From Pantoea deleyi (GTDB lineage: Bacteria > Pseudomonadota > Gammaproteobacteria > Enterobacterales > Enterobacteriaceae), in the NCBI RefSeq assembly GCF_022647325.1, contig NZ_CP071405.1:1178001-1242000 (forward strand): DNA of 64,000 bases, given 5' to 3'. The notes beneath the pieces are model-generated. The model was not told the DNA's origin, ran no database searches, and was given only the letters and a program-made list of their open reading frames with translations. This document shows positions 36,673 through 47,566 of the stretch, piece after piece. A program made the translations under genes and the position numbers. Each line of letters starts with the position of its first letter. The first letter of the stretch is position 1.

Positions 36673-37155
36673 ATGCAAGTTTTTATCATGCGTCACGGCG
36701 ATGCGGCTCTGGAAGCAGCCAGTGATTCAGTCAGGCCTTTAACCTTATGTGGCTGCGACGAATCCCGCCAGATGGCTCACTGGCTGAACAGCCAGACGCC
36801 GGAAATTGAGCGTGTCCTGGTGAGTCCCTATTTACGCGCGCAGCAAACGCTCGCTACCGTGCGTGAAGCCTTTTCCCTGCCTGAAAATCAGGATGTGCTG
36901 CCGGAGTTAACGCCGGGTGGCGATCCGGAGCGCGTCGGCTGCTATCTGCAGATGCTGGCGAACGAAGGGGTGAAATCGGCTCTGGTGATCTCGCACCTGC
37001 CGCTGGTAGGGTATTTAGTCTCTGAGCTCTGCCCGCAGGAGGCGCCGCCGATGTTTGCCACATCCGCCATCGCCTGCGTTGAGTTCGACCCTGCTGAACA
37101 TGCCGGCAAACTGCTCTGGCAGGTCAGCCCGAAAAAGCTGGCGAAAGCCATCTGA
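36673..37155 (+). CDS. sixA: Phosphohistidine phosphatase SixA
   Basis: Histidine-phosphatase-superfamily enzyme (160 aa; E. coli 161) that dephosphorylates phosphohistidine, on ArcB or, by later work, NPr of the nitrogen PTS. The catalytic RHG triad is at residues 7-9 (MQVFIMRHGDAALE); RVLVSPYLRAQQT supplies the second Arg, and ALVISHLPLVGYLV the second His. It is a single gene after fadIJ as in E. coli. Confidence 0.94.
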   Translation: MQVFIMRHGDAALEAASDSVRPLTLCGCDESRQMAHWLNSQTPEIERVLVSPYLRAQQTLATVREAFSLPENQDVLPELTPGGDPERVGCYLQMLANEGVKSALVISHLPLVGYLVSELCPQEAPPMFATSAIACVEFDPAEHAGKLLWQVSPKKLAKAI

Positions 37156-37187
37156 CTTCTGGCGGGCCGATTACACCGGCCCCGTCC

Positions 37188-37736
37188 TCACGGCAACTCG
37201 GGCGGTTGCCACTCCTCAATTTCAATCAGCACCAGCAGCGCGGCGTCACCGCCGAACAGTTTCGGTGCCTGATGAAAGGCCATCACCCACGGATGCTGGG
37301 CCAGCCACAGCGGCGTCTGCTGCTTCAGAATATGTTTTCCATGTCCGGTCATGACGCTGGCGCAGAACAGATGTTCACGGCGGCAGGCGGCGATCAGTGC
37401 GCCCAGCTCCTGCTTGGCCTGCTGCTGGGTCAGGCCGTGCAGGTCGAGGAAAATCTCCGGCGTATAGTCGCCGCGACGCAGTTTTTTCAGCTCAAAGTGG
37501 CTGACGTCGGCGCGCACGTAGCGGGTTGCGCCTTCGGTAGAGAGCAGCGGCTGAAACTCATCCGAGAAGTAGTGGCTGTTGTCCGCCTGCTCTGAAAGCA
37601 GACGTTTTATCGGCACCTGGCGCGTTTTTACCGGCGCTTTGTGGACAAATGTGTCCTGTTTTAACTGACGCGTGCCAGTCATTAACTGGCGAAACAGCGC
37701 CTGATCATCCGGGCTTAAGGGCGTTTTTTTACTCAT
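37188..37736 (-). CDS. smrB: Ribosome-rescue endonuclease SmrB
   Basis: Smr-domain nuclease (182 aa; E. coli YfcN/SmrB 183) that cleaves mRNA at collided ribosomes. An N-terminal helical extension (about 1-90, [19 protein letters not shown]) precedes the Smr domain. Its motifs are [19 protein letters not shown] (DLHG) and [22 protein letters not shown] (GHG). It is divergent from prmB with a gap of about 160 bp, as in E. coli. Confidence 0.93.
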   Translation of the reverse strand: MSKKTPLSPDDQALFRQLMTGTRQLKQDTFVHKAPVKTRQVPIKRLLSEQADNSHYFSDEFQPLLSTEGATRYVRADVSHFELKKLRRGDYTPEIFLDLHGLTQQQAKQELGALIAACRREHLFCASVMTGHGKHILKQQTPLWLAQHPWVMAFHQAPKLFGGDAALLVLIEIEEWQPPELP

Positions 37737-37895
37737 GGCAGGTCAGTCATATCAGAAAAGGCTGTCACACAGCAGAGCCGATACCTTACCGTTAAGTACG
37801 AATAATTGTCAGCTTTTTCACCTCGCTGCGCTGAATTCTCTCCGGCTTCATGGCACACTACTGGCCGATTTAGCAAAAGGCCTGCGGAGGGCTAC

Positions 37896-38828
37896 GTGGA
37901 CAAAATTTTCGTCGATGAGGCAGTGAACGAACTGCACACTATTCAGGACATGCTGCGCTGGGCGGTGAGCCGCTTTTCCGCTGCCGGAATCTGGTACGGG
38001 CATGGCACAGATAATCCCTGGGACGAAGCCGTTCAACTGGTCCTGCCGTCACTCTGGCTGCCGCTGGATATTCCGGAAGATATGCGCAATGCGCGTCTGA
38101 CCGCCAGCGAGCGTCTCTTAATCGTCGAGCGCGTGATCCGTCGCGTCAACGAGCGTATTCCGGTCGCCTATCTGACCAATAAAGCCTGGTTCTGCGGCCA
38201 CGAATTCTTTGTGGATGAGCGCGTGCTGGTGCCGCGTTCACCGATCGGCGAACTGATCGAGAACCGCTTTGCCGGTCTGGTCAGTGCCCCGCCGCGTCAT
38301 ATTCTCGATATGTGCACCGGCAGCGGCTGTATCGCGATTGCCTGCGCCTACGCCTTCCCGGAAGCGGAAGTCGATGCGGTCGATATTTCGACCGGTGCGC
38401 TGGCGGTGGCCGAGCAGAACATCGAAGAGCATGGCCTGATCCATCAGGTTACGCCGATCCGTGCCGATCTGTTCCGCGAACTGCCGCCGCTGAAATACGA
38501 TCTGATCGTCACCAATCCGCCTTATGTGGATGCGGAAGATATGGACGACCTGCCGAATGAATATCGCCATGAGCCGGAGCTTGGCCTGGCAGCCGGCAGC
38601 GACGGCCTCAAGCTGGTGCGCCGCATACTGGCCTGCGCGCCTGACTATCTCAGCGAGCAGGGCGTTCTGGTCTGCGAAGTGGGCAACAGCATGGTGCACA
38701 TGATCGAGCAGTATCCTGATGTGCCGTTCACCTGGCTGGAATTCGACAACGGCGGGGACGGTGTCTTTACCCTGACGCGCCAGCAGATCGTCGACGCACA
38801 ACACCATTTCTCTTTTTACAAAGACTAA
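37896..38828 (+). CDS. prmB: Ribosomal protein uL3 glutamine methyltransferase PrmB
   Basis: SAM-dependent N5-glutamine methyltransferase of ribosomal protein L3 (310 aa, identical in length to E. coli). It starts at GTG (37896), with GGAGG 5 bp upstream; the sequence from [22 protein letters not shown] matches E. coli from its first residue. An upstream in-frame ATG would add 30 unrelated residues. SAM motif [14 protein letters not shown] and catalytic [11 protein letters not shown] are visible. Confidence 0.95.
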   Translation: MDKIFVDEAVNELHTIQDMLRWAVSRFSAAGIWYGHGTDNPWDEAVQLVLPSLWLPLDIPEDMRNARLTASERLLIVERVIRRVNERIPVAYLTNKAWFCGHEFFVDERVLVPRSPIGELIENRFAGLVSAPPRHILDMCTGSGCIAIACAYAFPEAEVDAVDISTGALAVAEQNIEEHGLIHQVTPIRADLFRELPPLKYDLIVTNPPYVDAEDMDDLPNEYRHEPELGLAAGSDGLKLVRRILACAPDYLSEQGVLVCEVGNSMVHMIEQYPDVPFTWLEFDNGGDGVFTLTRQQIVDAQHHFSFYKD

Positions 38829-38873
38829 AAGTGGGGCGAAGCCTCGCCCGCCGAACTCTGACAAGGAAACAGC

Positions 38874-39959
38874 ATGGCCGGAAACAGCATCGGGCAATTT
38901 TTTCGAGTAACCACCTTTGGCGAATCCCACGGTCTGGCGCTGGGCTGTATCGTTGATGGCGTGCCGCCGGGCATTCCGCTGACGGAGGCCGACATTCAGC
39001 ACGATCTCGATCGCCGTCGTCCCGGCACCTCGCGCTACACCACACAGCGTCGCGAGCCGGATCAGGTGAAAATTTTGTCGGGTGTTTTTGAAGGGGTCAC
39101 CACCGGCACCTCTATCGGTCTGCTGATTGAGAATACCGATCAGCGCTCCCAGGATTATGGCGCCATCAAGGATCTCTTCCGTCCCGGCCATGCTGATTAC
39201 ACCTACGAGCAGAAATATGGTCAGCGCGACTATCGCGGCGGCGGCCGCTCGTCGGCGCGCGAAACCGCGATGCGCGTCGCGGCGGGCGCGATTGCCAAAA
39301 AGTATCTGCAGATGAAGCATGGCGTGGTGGTGCGCGGTTATCTGGCGCAGATCGGTGACGTCGCCTGTGAGCTGAAAGACTGGAGCATCGTTGAACAGAA
39401 CCCGTTCTTCTGCCCGGATGCCGACAAGCTGGAAGCGCTGGATGAACTGATGCGTGGCCTGAAAAAAGAGGGCGACTCCATTGGCGCGAAAGTGACGGTC
39501 ATGGCGGATAACGTGCCGCCAGGCCTGGGCGAGCCGGTCTTTGACCGTCTGGATGCCGATCTGGCGCATGCGCTGATGAGCATCAACGCGGTAAAAGGCG
39601 TCGAAATCGGTGACGGTTTTGCCGTGGTGAACCAGCGCGGCAGCCAGCATCGCGACGAAATCCGTCACGACGGTTTCCAGAGCAACCACGCGGGCGGCAT
39701 TCTGGGCGGCATCAGCAGCGGCCAGACCATCAGCGCCAACCTGGCGATGAAACCGACCTCCAGCATCACCGTCCCGGGCAAAACCATTACCCGCGACGGC
39801 GAAGAGGTGGAGATGATCACTAAAGGCCGCCACGATCCCTGCGTCGGGATCCGCGCCGTGCCGATCGCCGAGGCGATGATGGCGATCGTCCTGATGGATC
39901 ATCTGCTGCGCCAGCGTGCGCAGAACGGTGACGTTAACAGCTCCGTGCCACGCTGGTGA
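38874..39959 (+). CDS. aroC: Chorismate synthase
   Basis: FMN-dependent chorismate synthase (361 aa, E. coli length) converts EPSP to chorismate, the branch point for aromatic amino acids, folate and quinones. Signatures [21 protein letters not shown] (N-terminal), [22 protein letters not shown] (central) and [17 protein letters not shown] (C-terminal) are all present. A small hairpin (GGGCGA/TCGCCC, 38834-38849) lies between prmB and aroC; the AAGGAAAC ribosome-binding site precedes the ATG. Confidence 0.97.
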   Translation: MAGNSIGQFFRVTTFGESHGLALGCIVDGVPPGIPLTEADIQHDLDRRRPGTSRYTTQRREPDQVKILSGVFEGVTTGTSIGLLIENTDQRSQDYGAIKDLFRPGHADYTYEQKYGQRDYRGGGRSSARETAMRVAAGAIAKKYLQMKHGVVVRGYLAQIGDVACELKDWSIVEQNPFFCPDADKLEALDELMRGLKKEGDSIGAKVTVMADNVPPGLGEPVFDRLDADLAHALMSINAVKGVEIGDGFAVVNQRGSQHRDEIRHDGFQSNHAGGILGGISSGQTISANLAMKPTSSITVPGKTITRDGEEVEMITKGRHDPCVGIRAVPIAEAMMAIVLMDHLLRQRAQNGDVNSSVPRW

Positions 39960-39963
39960 CAGG

Positions 39964-40788
39964 ATGAAGAGACTCCTGCTTATCCTCAGCGCGCTGCTGG
40001 TCAGCGCATCCAGCCTGGCGGCGACGCCGTGGCAGCGTATTCAGCAGCCCATCAGCGGTGCGCCCCAATCCATCGGGGGCTTCGCCAACGGCTGTATCGT
40101 TGGTGCTGAGGCGCTGCCGCTGAATTCACCTCACTATCAGGTGATGCGTCAGGATCAGCGTCGCTATTTCGGTCATCCCGATCTGATTCAGTTTATTCAG
40201 CGACTCAGTAACCAGGTGCACAACCTGCAGCTGGGCAATGTGCTGATCGGCGATATGGGCATGGCAGCAGGCGGCCGCTTCAGCAGCGGTCACGCCAGTC
40301 ACCAGACCGGACTCGACGTCGATATCTGGCTGCAGCTGCCCAAAACCCGCTGGAGCGCGCAGCAGCTGCTGAAGCCGCAACCGCTGGATCTGGTGGGGCC
40401 GGGCGATCGCAATGTGATTGCCCGTCACTGGCAGCCCGAAATTGACAGCCTGATTAAACTGGCGGCGAAAGATGATGAAGTTACGCGTATCTTCGTCAAT
40501 CCGGCGATTAAAAAGCAGCTATGTGCCGATGCGGGAAGCGACCGGGCGTGGCTGCGCAAAGTGCGTCCGTGGTTCGCTCATCGCGCTCATATGCATGTGC
40601 GGCTGCGCTGCCCGGCGGGCAGTCCCGGGTGCGAAGAGCAGCCTGAACCGCCTGCGGGTGACGGCTGTGGCGCCGAGCTGCAGAGCTGGTTCCTGCCGAA
40701 GCAGCCGGGTTCAGGCGCGCCGGTGAAACGCGAGCCGCCACCGCTTCCGCCTGCCTGTCAGGCCCTGCTGGATAAACATCTACTGTAA
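39964..40788 (+). CDS. mepA: Penicillin-insensitive murein endopeptidase MepA
   Basis: Periplasmic zinc LAS-family endopeptidase (274 aa, E. coli length) that cleaves D-Ala-mDAP cross-links. Signal peptide [20 protein letters not shown] with the mature chain starting near TPWQRI. Zinc ligands lie in [17 protein letters not shown] (His, Asp) and [15 protein letters not shown] (HMH). Pairs of cysteines are conserved. It starts 4 bp after the aroC stop. Confidence 0.95.
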   Translation: MKRLLLILSALLVSASSLAATPWQRIQQPISGAPQSIGGFANGCIVGAEALPLNSPHYQVMRQDQRRYFGHPDLIQFIQRLSNQVHNLQLGNVLIGDMGMAAGGRFSSGHASHQTGLDVDIWLQLPKTRWSAQQLLKPQPLDLVGPGDRNVIARHWQPEIDSLIKLAAKDDEVTRIFVNPAIKKQLCADAGSDRAWLRKVRPWFAHRAHMHVRLRCPAGSPGCEEQPEPPAGDGCGAELQSWFLPKQPGSGAPVKREPPPLPPACQALLDKHLL

Positions 40789-40796
40789 GGGATTCC

Positions 40797-41600
40797 ATGG
40801 ATTGGTTTGTGGTCAGCCCGCTGCTGGTCGGGCTGCTGTTCTTAATCGCCATGCTCGCCGGTTTTATCGATTCCATCGCGGGCGGCGGCGGGTTACTGAC
40901 CGTGCCTTCGCTGCTGGCTGCGGGCCTCTCTCCGGCCCAGGCGCTGGCGACCAATAAGCTGCAGTCGGTCGGCGGATCGTTTTCCGCCAGCCTCTATTTT
41001 GTCCGGCGCGGCGCGGTCAGTCTGAAAGAGCAGAGGCTGAACATCGCCATGACGCTGCTCGGTTCGGTACTGGGCGCCATCCTGATCCAGCGCCTGCAGG
41101 CGGATTTTCTGCGTCAGATGCTGCCGCTGTTCCTGATCGCTATCGGCCTGTGGTTCCTGCTGATGCCGCGTCTGGGGGAAGTGGACCAGACGCGCCGCCT
41201 GCATGGCCTCGCCTACGCGCTGGTCGGCGGCGGAGCGATAGGATTCTACGACGGATTCTTCGGCCCCGGCGCTGGCTCTTTCTATGCGCTGGCGTTTGTC
41301 ACGCTCTGCGGCTACAACCTCGCCAAAGCGACCGCCCATGCCAAGGTACTGAACTTCACCTCGAACGTGGGCAGCCTGCTGTTCTTTATGTTTGGCGGTA
41401 AAGTCGTCTGGGGAACCGGTCTGATCATGATGCTCGGGGCTTTCTGCGGTGCCCGCATGGGCGCGCGCCTGGTGCTGAGCCGCGGACAGAAACTGATCCG
41501 CCCGATGGTGGTGATTGTCTCCGCCGTCATGAGCATTAAATTATTGTGGGACAGCCACGGCAGCGCCATTATGGCCTGGCTTGCCGCGCTGCAATCGTAA
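40797..41600 (+). CDS. yfcA: TauE/SafE-family membrane protein YfcA
   Basis: Inner-membrane permease (267 aa; E. coli 269) with about eight spans of the TauE/SafE sulfite/organosulfonate exporter family. Its two repeats begin AGFIDSIAGGGGLLTVPSLL and GFYDGFFGPGAGSFYALAFV, the family signature. The substrate is unproven. It is eight bases after mepA and therefore probably co-transcribed with aroC-mepA. Confidence 0.93.
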   Translation: MDWFVVSPLLVGLLFLIAMLAGFIDSIAGGGGLLTVPSLLAAGLSPAQALATNKLQSVGGSFSASLYFVRRGAVSLKEQRLNIAMTLLGSVLGAILIQRLQADFLRQMLPLFLIAIGLWFLLMPRLGEVDQTRRLHGLAYALVGGGAIGFYDGFFGPGAGSFYALAFVTLCGYNLAKATAHAKVLNFTSNVGSLLFFMFGGKVVWGTGLIMMLGAFCGARMGARLVLSRGQKLIRPMVVIVSAVMSIKLLWDSHGSAIMAWLAALQS

Positions 41601-41619
41601 CTTTTCACGTGAACCTGTC

Positions 41620-42165
41620 ATGAACCCGACCCATCATTACGAACAGCTGATCGCGCTGTTCGATCGCTGCTTCAGCGATGAATTTCAGACCCGTCTAATT
41701 AAAGGCGACGATGAACCGATCTATCTTCCTGCCGACGAAACGTCGCCGTGGAACCGGGTGGTCTTCGCCCACGGCTTTTACGCCAGCGCCCTGCATGAAA
41801 TCTCTCACTGGTGCATCGCCGGCGAAGCCCGTCGTAAGCTGGTCGATTTTGGCTACTGGTATTGCCCGGATGGCCGCGATGCCCAGACGCAGAGCCAGTT
41901 TGAAGCGGTAGAAGTGAAGCCGCAGGCGCTGGAGTGGATGTTTTGTACCGCGGCAGGCTTTCCCTTCAACGTGAGTTGTGACAATCTCGATGGAGATTGT
42001 GAGCCGGATCGCATTGCGTTTCAGCGTAAGGTGCATGCTCAGGTGATGCGTTATCTGACGTCGGGTATTCCCGACCGTCCCGCGCGTTTTATTACCGCTC
42101 TGGCGGAATTTTATGGCAGACCGCCATTAACCGCGTCGCAGTTTCCCTGGCCGGACGATCTGTGA
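41620..42165 (+). CDS. epmC: Elongation factor P hydroxylase EpmC
   Basis: Iron-dependent hydroxylase (181 aa; E. coli YfcM 182) that hydroxylates the lysylated residue of EF-P. The metal-site-like motif [15 protein letters not shown] and [14 protein letters not shown] are visible. The start [18 protein letters not shown] (41620) fits the family. EpmA/EpmB partners are not in this window. Confidence 0.93.
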   Translation: MNPTHHYEQLIALFDRCFSDEFQTRLIKGDDEPIYLPADETSPWNRVVFAHGFYASALHEISHWCIAGEARRKLVDFGYWYCPDGRDAQTQSQFEAVEVKPQALEWMFCTAAGFPFNVSCDNLDGDCEPDRIAFQRKVHAQVMRYLTSGIPDRPARFITALAEFYGRPPLTASQFPWPDDL

Positions 42166-42197
42166 TGCAGCAAGGCATGATTAAAAGAGGAATTGAG

Positions 42198-42482
42198 ATG
42201 ATCGCAGAATTTGAAGCGCGTATTCTGGCCCTGATTGACGACATGGTTGATCACGCCAGCGACGATGAGCTGTTCGCCAGCGGTTATCTGCGCGGGCACC
42301 TGACTCTGGCGGTCGCGGAAGTCGAGCAGCTGGATGAACACACCCCGGAAGCGCTGCAGGTTCAGGTCTCACGCAGCCTGCAAAATGCCATTGCCGCCGG
42401 TGAACTTTCACCGCGCGACCAGGCCCTGGTCGTCGGCATGTGGGATAACCTGTTCGTTCAGGCCCGCCAGCTCTCCGCGTAA
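42198..42482 (+). CDS. yfcL: YfcL family protein
   Basis: A 94-residue cytosolic helical protein of unknown function (E. coli 92 aa; shared MIAEFE(A/S)[26 protein letters not shown]). The start at 42198 follows AGAGGAATTGAG; two in-frame ATGs upstream lack both ribosome-binding site and similarity. It is downstream of epmC in the same direction. Confidence 0.9.
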   Translation: MIAEFEARILALIDDMVDHASDDELFASGYLRGHLTLAVAEVEQLDEHTPEALQVQVSRSLQNAIAAGELSPRDQALVVGMWDNLFVQARQLSA

Positions 42483-42488
42483 TCGTGC

Positions 42489-42506
42489 CGGGCGGCGTGC
42501 CGCCCG
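42489..42506. terminator. Hairpin between convergent yfcL and mnmC
   Basis: CGGGCGGC (42489-42496) and GCCGCCCG (42499-42506) are almost contiguous, giving an 8-bp inverted repeat with a 2-nt centre. No T run is present on either strand. Confidence 0.5.
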
Positions 42507-42515
42507 TTGCGTCCG

Positions 42516-44522
42516 CTAGACCGCTTTTCCCTTCAGTAATTTCCTGACCCAGTAACGATTCGGATTGAGCGCCGCCAGCGTCGCAGCATCCAGCGGCTGC
42601 GGTTCACCCGCCAGCTGGGCGGCCAGCACTTCGGCCACCAGCGGTGCACTGCACAGGCCGCGCGATCCCAGCGCACCAGCAATAAACAAGCCCGGCAGAT
42701 CGGGCGCTTCAGCGACCTCACCGCCGCGGGCCAGCGTGGCCGGCAGATCGGCATACTGCGCCAGCGTTGCCGCATAATCGGGCACGCTGCCGACCATCGG
42801 CAGGTGATCGCGCGACGCACAGCGCACACCCATTCTCGCTTCGCCGCCACTGACATCGACGCCTCTGGCCCACTCGCCGTCCGGCAGGCAGTGCACCAGC
42901 CGACTGCGGTTCTCCTGCTGATCCGTCTCGCGATAATCGGTGGTGGTCTCGCCCCGGCGGTAGCTGGCGCCAATGCAGTGGGTGCCAAACTGCGGGCTGA
43001 CAGGCGTCAGATAGCCGTCGTAACAGAGCACCGTCTGCAGCGCATCCAGGCCGGGCGTGGAGGGAACGTGACTGACCTGACCGGCCACCGCATAGGCTGG
43101 CAGGGGGGCGCTCTGGATAAAGTCAGCAATGGTGTGACCGTTCGTCAGCACCACGCTGGTGTGGCGAACCGCCGGACGATCGCGGAAAGTGAGCGTCCAC
43201 TGCTCATCCTCGCGCGACAGCGTCTCGACGCGGTGCAGCCAGTGAATGCGCAGGCCCTGAGTTTCGCCATAGGCCAGGATCGCCGTCGTCAGTTCGACCG
43301 GTGAAAGCCAGCCGCCCTGCGGATAGAAAATACCGTCATGGCCATGTTTAACATTCGCCAGCCTTTCTGCCTCGGCGACATCGACGTGATGGGCGATCGT
43401 CTCTGGCAGCCCCATCGCCAGCATCTTCCCGATCTTTTTACGGCTCTTCTCATCCCAGCCCAGTTGCAGCACGCCACTCCAGGCATGTTCATAGCTGACG
43501 TTTAGCTGGTCGTAGAGCCTGCGGGCGAAGCCAAAGGCCGCCGGGAAAAAGGTCGCCAGGGCCGGATCGTGCTGGTTGAGAAGCGGGTAGAGCGCCCCCT
43601 GACGGTTACCGGAGGCGTTCAGCGCGGGCGCTTCATCGGCACAGTAGAGCGTTACCCGCCAGCCGCGACGCAGCAGCGCCAGCGCCAGGGTCGCACTGGC
43701 AACGCCACCGCCGATCAGGGCTACTTCGCGCTCTTCAGCGGCGCGGCGGTGATACCACGGCTGCGGGCTGGGCAGTGCAGGCGCATCCTGCAATGTGCCG
43801 CACAGCATCTCGCGTTTCGGACCAAATCCTTTGCGGCGGATGACGTCAAAGCCCGCCTGCTGCAGCCCGCGCCGCACAAAACCGGCGGCGGTGAAGGTGG
43901 CGAAGGTCGCCTCCGGCCGCGCCAGCCTTGCCATCATGCCGAACAGCTCCGGCGTCCACATGTCGGGGTTCTTCGACGGGGCAAACCCGTCCAGGAACCA
44001 GGCATCCACCTGGCGATGCAGACTTTCATCCAGCTGACTCATCAGCGCGTTAATATCCCCCAGCCAGAGATCCAGCGTGATGCGACCGCCATCAAACAGC
44101 AGCCGCTGACAGCCGGGCAGGGCAGCAGGCCACTGCGCCTGCAGCGCCCCGGCCCAGTGTGCCAGTTCAGGCCAGTGCTGATGGGCCGCCGCCAGATCTT
44201 CGCGGGTCAGGGGGAATTTTTCGAAACTGATGAAGTGCAGTCGTCTGAGAGGGGCATCCGGCTGTTCACGCTGAAAGGCGTCGAACGCCTGCCACAGCGT
44301 CAGGAAATTGAGACCGGTGCCAAAACCGCTCTCCGCCACGACCAGGAGATCGCGCGGATGCGCAGCAAAACGCTGGGGAAAACCGTTCCCGCCAAGGAAT
44401 ACGTAGCGCGTCTCTTCCAGACCGTTGTCATTAGAGAAATAGACGTCATCAAACGCTCGGGAAACAGGTGTACCCTGTTCATTCCAGTTTAGCTGTGCAT
44501 GTTCAACCGATGTTAATTTCAC
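42516..44522 (-). CDS. mnmC: Bifunctional tRNA wobble-uridine modification enzyme MnmC
   Basis: Two-domain enzyme (668 aa; E. coli 668) finishing mnm5s2U34. The N-terminal methyltransferase (about 1-245) has [17 protein letters not shown] and [22 protein letters not shown]. The C-terminal FAD-dependent oxidase (about 260-668) begins with dinucleotide motif [21 protein letters not shown] and ends with [21 protein letters not shown]. It is divergent from fabB with a 154-bp gap, as in E. coli. Confidence 0.96.
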   Translation of the reverse strand: MKLTSVEHAQLNWNEQGTPVSRAFDDVYFSNDNGLEETRYVFLGGNGFPQRFAAHPRDLLVVAESGFGTGLNFLTLWQAFDAFQREQPDAPLRRLHFISFEKFPLTREDLAAAHQHWPELAHWAGALQAQWPAALPGCQRLLFDGGRITLDLWLGDINALMSQLDESLHRQVDAWFLDGFAPSKNPDMWTPELFGMMARLARPEATFATFTAAGFVRRGLQQAGFDVIRRKGFGPKREMLCGTLQDAPALPSPQPWYHRRAAEEREVALIGGGVASATLALALLRRGWRVTLYCADEAPALNASGNRQGALYPLLNQHDPALATFFPAAFGFARRLYDQLNVSYEHAWSGVLQLGWDEKSRKKIGKMLAMGLPETIAHHVDVAEAERLANVKHGHDGIFYPQGGWLSPVELTTAILAYGETQGLRIHWLHRVETLSREDEQWTLTFRDRPAVRHTSVVLTNGHTIADFIQSAPLPAYAVAGQVSHVPSTPGLDALQTVLCYDGYLTPVSPQFGTHCIGASYRRGETTTDYRETDQQENRSRLVHCLPDGEWARGVDVSGGEARMGVRCASRDHLPMVGSVPDYAATLAQYADLPATLARGGEVAEAPDLPGLFIAGALGSRGLCSAPLVAEVLAAQLAGEPQPLDAATLAALNPNRYWVRKLLKGKAV

Positions 44523-44598
44523 GGCAAAGGCTCATTTTTCAGGCAGTGGCGCGATTTTAACGACCCACGTGACATGACGCAAATTTACAAAAGGAAAT

Positions 44599-44639
44599 AG
44601 CTGATCGGACTTGTTCGGCGTACAAGTGTACGCTAGAGT
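44599..44639 (+). promoter_or_regulatory. fabB promoter with FadR and FabR sites
   Basis: AGCTGATCGGACTTGTT (44599-44615) differs from the FadR consensus at two positions. It runs into the -35 TTGTTC (44611-44616). GCGTACAAGTGTACGC (44618-44633) is a perfect-arm palindrome matching the FabR operator and fills the 17-bp spacer before the -10 TAGAGT (44634-44639). In E. coli FadR activates and FabR represses fabB; the same arrangement is inferred. Confidence 0.85.
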
Positions 44640-44676
44640 GCATCCCAATTAAGAAGAAGTGGATGAGGAAGATTGA

Positions 44677-45897
44677 ATGAAACGTGCTGTGATTACTGGC
44701 TTAGGGATCGTTTCCAGTATTGGTAATAACCAGCAGGAAGTGCTGTCATCTCTGCGTGAAGGACGCTCTGGCATCACCTTTTCTGAAGAGATGAAAGATT
44801 CCGGCATGCGTAGTCACGTCTGGGGTAACGTTAAATTAGATACCACCGGCCTCATCGATCGCAAAGTTGTGCGTTTTATGAGTGATGCGTCCATCTATGC
44901 TTATCTCTCCATGGAAGAAGCGATTAAAGATTCCGGCCTCAGCGCTGAAATGTATCAGAGCAACCCGCGTGTGGGTCTGATTGCCGGTTCAGGCGGCGGT
45001 TCGCCACGTTTTCAGGTGTTCGGTGCGGACGCCATGCGCAGCCCGCGTGGTCTGAAAGCCGTGGGTCCCTATGTCGTGACCAAGGCGATGGCATCCGGTG
45101 TATCTGCCTGCCTCGCCACGCCATTTAAAATTCATGGCGTAAACTACTCGATCAGCTCCGCCTGTGCCACCTCTGCGCACTGTATCGGTAACGCGGTTGA
45201 GCAGATTCAGCTGGGCAAACAGGATATCGTTTTTGCCGGTGGCGGCGAAGAGCTGTGCTGGGAGATGGCCTGTGAGTTCGACGCAATGGGCGCGCTCTCT
45301 ACCCGCTACAACGACACGCCAGAAAAAGCGTCACGCACCTATGACAACGAGCGCGACGGCTTCGTTATCGCCGGTGGCGGTGGCATGGTCGTGGTTGAAG
45401 AGCTGGAGCATGCGCTGGCCCGTGGTGCGCACATCTATGCCGAAATCGTCGGTTACGGTGCGACCTCCGATGGTGCCGACATGGTTGCGCCGTCAGGCGA
45501 AGGCGCAGTGCGCTGCATGAAGATGGCGATGAACGGTGTGGATACCCCAATCGACTACCTGAACAGCCACGGTACTTCCACCCCGGTGGGCGACGTGAAA
45601 GAGCTGGGTGCGATCCGCGAAGTGTTTGGCGACAACACGCCGTACATCTCTGCGACCAAAGCCATGACCGGTCACTCCCTGGGTGCGGCGGGCGTGCAGG
45701 AAGCGATCTACTCACTGCTGATGCTGGAACATGGCTTTATCGCGCCTAGCATCAACATCAGTTCACTCGATGCGGCAGCGGAAGGCATGAACATTGTCAC
45801 CCAGCCGATGGAAAAAGAGCTGACCACGGTGATGTCCAACAGCTTCGGCTTCGGCGGCACCAACGCCACGCTGACCATGCGTAAATATCAGGCGTAA
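44677..45897 (+). CDS. fabB: 3-oxoacyl-ACP synthase I (KAS I)
   Basis: Condensing enzyme FabB (406 aa, E. coli length), needed for elongation and for unsaturated fatty acid synthesis. The acylated Cys (about residue 163) is in [17 protein letters not shown]. The two catalytic His residues are in [12 protein letters not shown] (about 298) and [14 protein letters not shown] (about 333). The C-terminal GFGGTNATL loop is intact. It is a single transcription unit with a strong terminator. Confidence 0.97.
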   Translation: MKRAVITGLGIVSSIGNNQQEVLSSLREGRSGITFSEEMKDSGMRSHVWGNVKLDTTGLIDRKVVRFMSDASIYAYLSMEEAIKDSGLSAEMYQSNPRVGLIAGSGGGSPRFQVFGADAMRSPRGLKAVGPYVVTKAMASGVSACLATPFKIHGVNYSISSACATSAHCIGNAVEQIQLGKQDIVFAGGGEELCWEMACEFDAMGALSTRYNDTPEKASRTYDNERDGFVIAGGGGMVVVEELEHALARGAHIYAEIVGYGATSDGADMVAPSGEGAVRCMKMAMNGVDTPIDYLNSHGTSTPVGDVKELGAIREVFGDNTPYISATKAMTGHSLGAAGVQEAIYSLLMLEHGFIAPSINISSLDAAAEGMNIVTQPMEKELTTVMSNSFGFGGTNATLTMRKYQA

Positions 45898-45916
45898 TCA
45901 TTACGTCAGGATGCTG

Positions 45917-45941
45917 AAGGGCCGGCTTGCCGGCCCTTTTT
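45917..45941 (+). terminator. Terminator after fabB
   Basis: GGGCCGGC (45919-45926) and GCCGGCCC (45929-45936) form an 8-bp stem with the sequence AAGGG on the left and TTTTT (45937-45941) on the right. Confidence 0.92.
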
Positions 45942-46045
45942 CTTTGCCCGGCGCAGTGCGCGTCTTTTTCACCTTGACGTTTCCCCCTGACGTAAAGGCG
46001 CATCCGTCTGAAGTCTCCCTCCCTGCGCCTGTTTAACGCTCCGCC

Positions 46046-47479
46046 TTAATCCGCCTGCAGCAGCGCTCGCAGCTTATCGCACCCTGTTACGATCTCCTCC
46101 GGCGTCAGCGCCGCAAAGCCCAGCATCCAGCCCTGCTGCGGCGTGGACCCGGCATAGAGCGGACTCAGGCGCGGCAGCAGCAGACCCCGCTGTGCTGCCA
46201 GCGCGGTCAGTCGCGCTTCCCGTTGTGGCTCTTGCTGGTTGAGTTTCACCGTGACCTGCAGGCCGCCGCCGCTGGCCATCGGCGTGAGCCAGGGCGACAG
46301 CCGCTGCGTAATCTGCGTCCGCAACAGATCCCGACGGCTGTGATAGAGCTGACGCATCAGCCGCAGATGGCTGGCGAAATGGCCCTGCTGCAGAAAGGCG
46401 GCGGTTATCGCCTGCGGCAACAGGGCACTGTGACCGTCCAGCACGCTGCGCGCCTGGCCGAGGGGCGTGATCAGCGCGGGCGGAACAACCATCCAGGCCA
46501 GCCGCAGCGAGGGGAACAGCGATTTAGAAAAGGTGCCCAGCGTAATCACCCGCTGATAGCGATCCAGGCCCTGCAGGGCCGGAACAGGACGCTCGTCGTA
46601 ATGAAACTCGCTGTCATAATCGTCCTCGATCAGCCAGCTCTGGTGGCGCTGCGCCCACGCCAGCCACGCCAGACGCCGTGGCAGGCTCAGCGTGGCGCCG
46701 GTGGGATAATGGTGCGAGGGGGTCAGATACATCAGCTTCGCGCTGCCGCTGGCGGGCAGCGCGCCTTCGGCGTCCACCCCGATGCCGCGCACCTGTGCGC
46801 CAGCGGCCAGAAACGCGTTGCGGGCGCCGGGATAACCGGGCTCCTCCATCCACACCGTGTCGCCAGGATCGACCAGCATCATAGCCAGCAGCTGCAGCGC
46901 CTGTTGCGAACTGGTCAGAATGATGACCTGCTCCGGCTGGCAGACTACGCCCCTGGCGAGCGACAGATAATCGGCGAGGGCGCCGCGCAGTGGCAGATAG
47001 CCGCATGGATCGCCATACCCCATCGCCGCGCTGCCCAGGGTGCGCTGCACGTTGCCGGTTAATCGTCGCCAGAGATCGTGAGGAAATGCACGTAACTCCG
47101 GTGAACCGGCGGCAAATGCATGGGGAAAAGGGGGATCCTGACAGCCTCCGGTCGCCAGCACCTGCTGGCCCCGCGCCGAGAACCGGGCAGGCTGAGGGCG
47201 GCTCGCTGGCGACTGCGGGCTGACGGGAACGGTAATGGCAACAAAGGTACCGCGCCCGGTCTCGCGTCGCAGATAGCCTTCACTCTCCAGCTGTCCGTAA
47301 GCCGCCTCCACCGTGACGCGGGACAGCCGCAGGTCCTGCGCCAGCTGTCGGCTGGAGGGCAGCTGCTGCCCGGCGTGCAGATGATGACGGTGGATTGCCA
47401 GCCGCAGAGTGGCGCAGAGCCGCTCACGCACGCCGCCGCTCGCCTGATGCTGGAAAAGTTGTAACAGCGGAGAGCTCAT
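46046..47479 (-). CDS. MocR/PdxR-family regulator (GntR HTH plus aminotransferase domain)
   Basis: A 477-residue regulator. The N-terminal GntR winged helix (about 10-75) contains LPSSRQLAQDLRLSRVTVEAAYGQLESEGYLRRETGRGTFV. It is followed by a fold-type I aminotransferase-like domain. The PLP lysine is probably in VITLGTFSKSLFPSLRLAWMVVP, and the DYDSEFHYDERP motif is typical of the family. Such proteins sense PLP or amino-acid-PLP adducts. It is divergent from a rhodanese gene with an 87-bp gap, which it probably regulates. E. coli has a transporter gene at this spot instead. Confidence 0.9.
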   Translation of the reverse strand: MSSPLLQLFQHQASGGVRERLCATLRLAIHRHHLHAGQQLPSSRQLAQDLRLSRVTVEAAYGQLESEGYLRRETGRGTFVAITVPVSPQSPASRPQPARFSARGQQVLATGGCQDPPFPHAFAAGSPELRAFPHDLWRRLTGNVQRTLGSAAMGYGDPCGYLPLRGALADYLSLARGVVCQPEQVIILTSSQQALQLLAMMLVDPGDTVWMEEPGYPGARNAFLAAGAQVRGIGVDAEGALPASGSAKLMYLTPSHHYPTGATLSLPRRLAWLAWAQRHQSWLIEDDYDSEFHYDERPVPALQGLDRYQRVITLGTFSKSLFPSLRLAWMVVPPALITPLGQARSVLDGHSALLPQAITAAFLQQGHFASHLRLMRQLYHSRRDLLRTQITQRLSPWLTPMASGGGLQVTVKLNQQEPQREARLTALAAQRGLLLPRLSPLYAGSTPQQGWMLGFAALTPEEIVTGCDKLRALLQAD

Positions 47480-47566
47480 ATGGGTCTTATCCCTGATGAG
47501 GAATGGGTATCAGTAAGCAGTCCAATTTGCCGTAAACTGCCTGCTCACCACAACAGGAGAATCGCG

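Noticed and set aside
38238-39902. 554-codon minus-strand frame across prmB and aroC
   Set aside because: Runs antisense through two conserved genes and has no family features.
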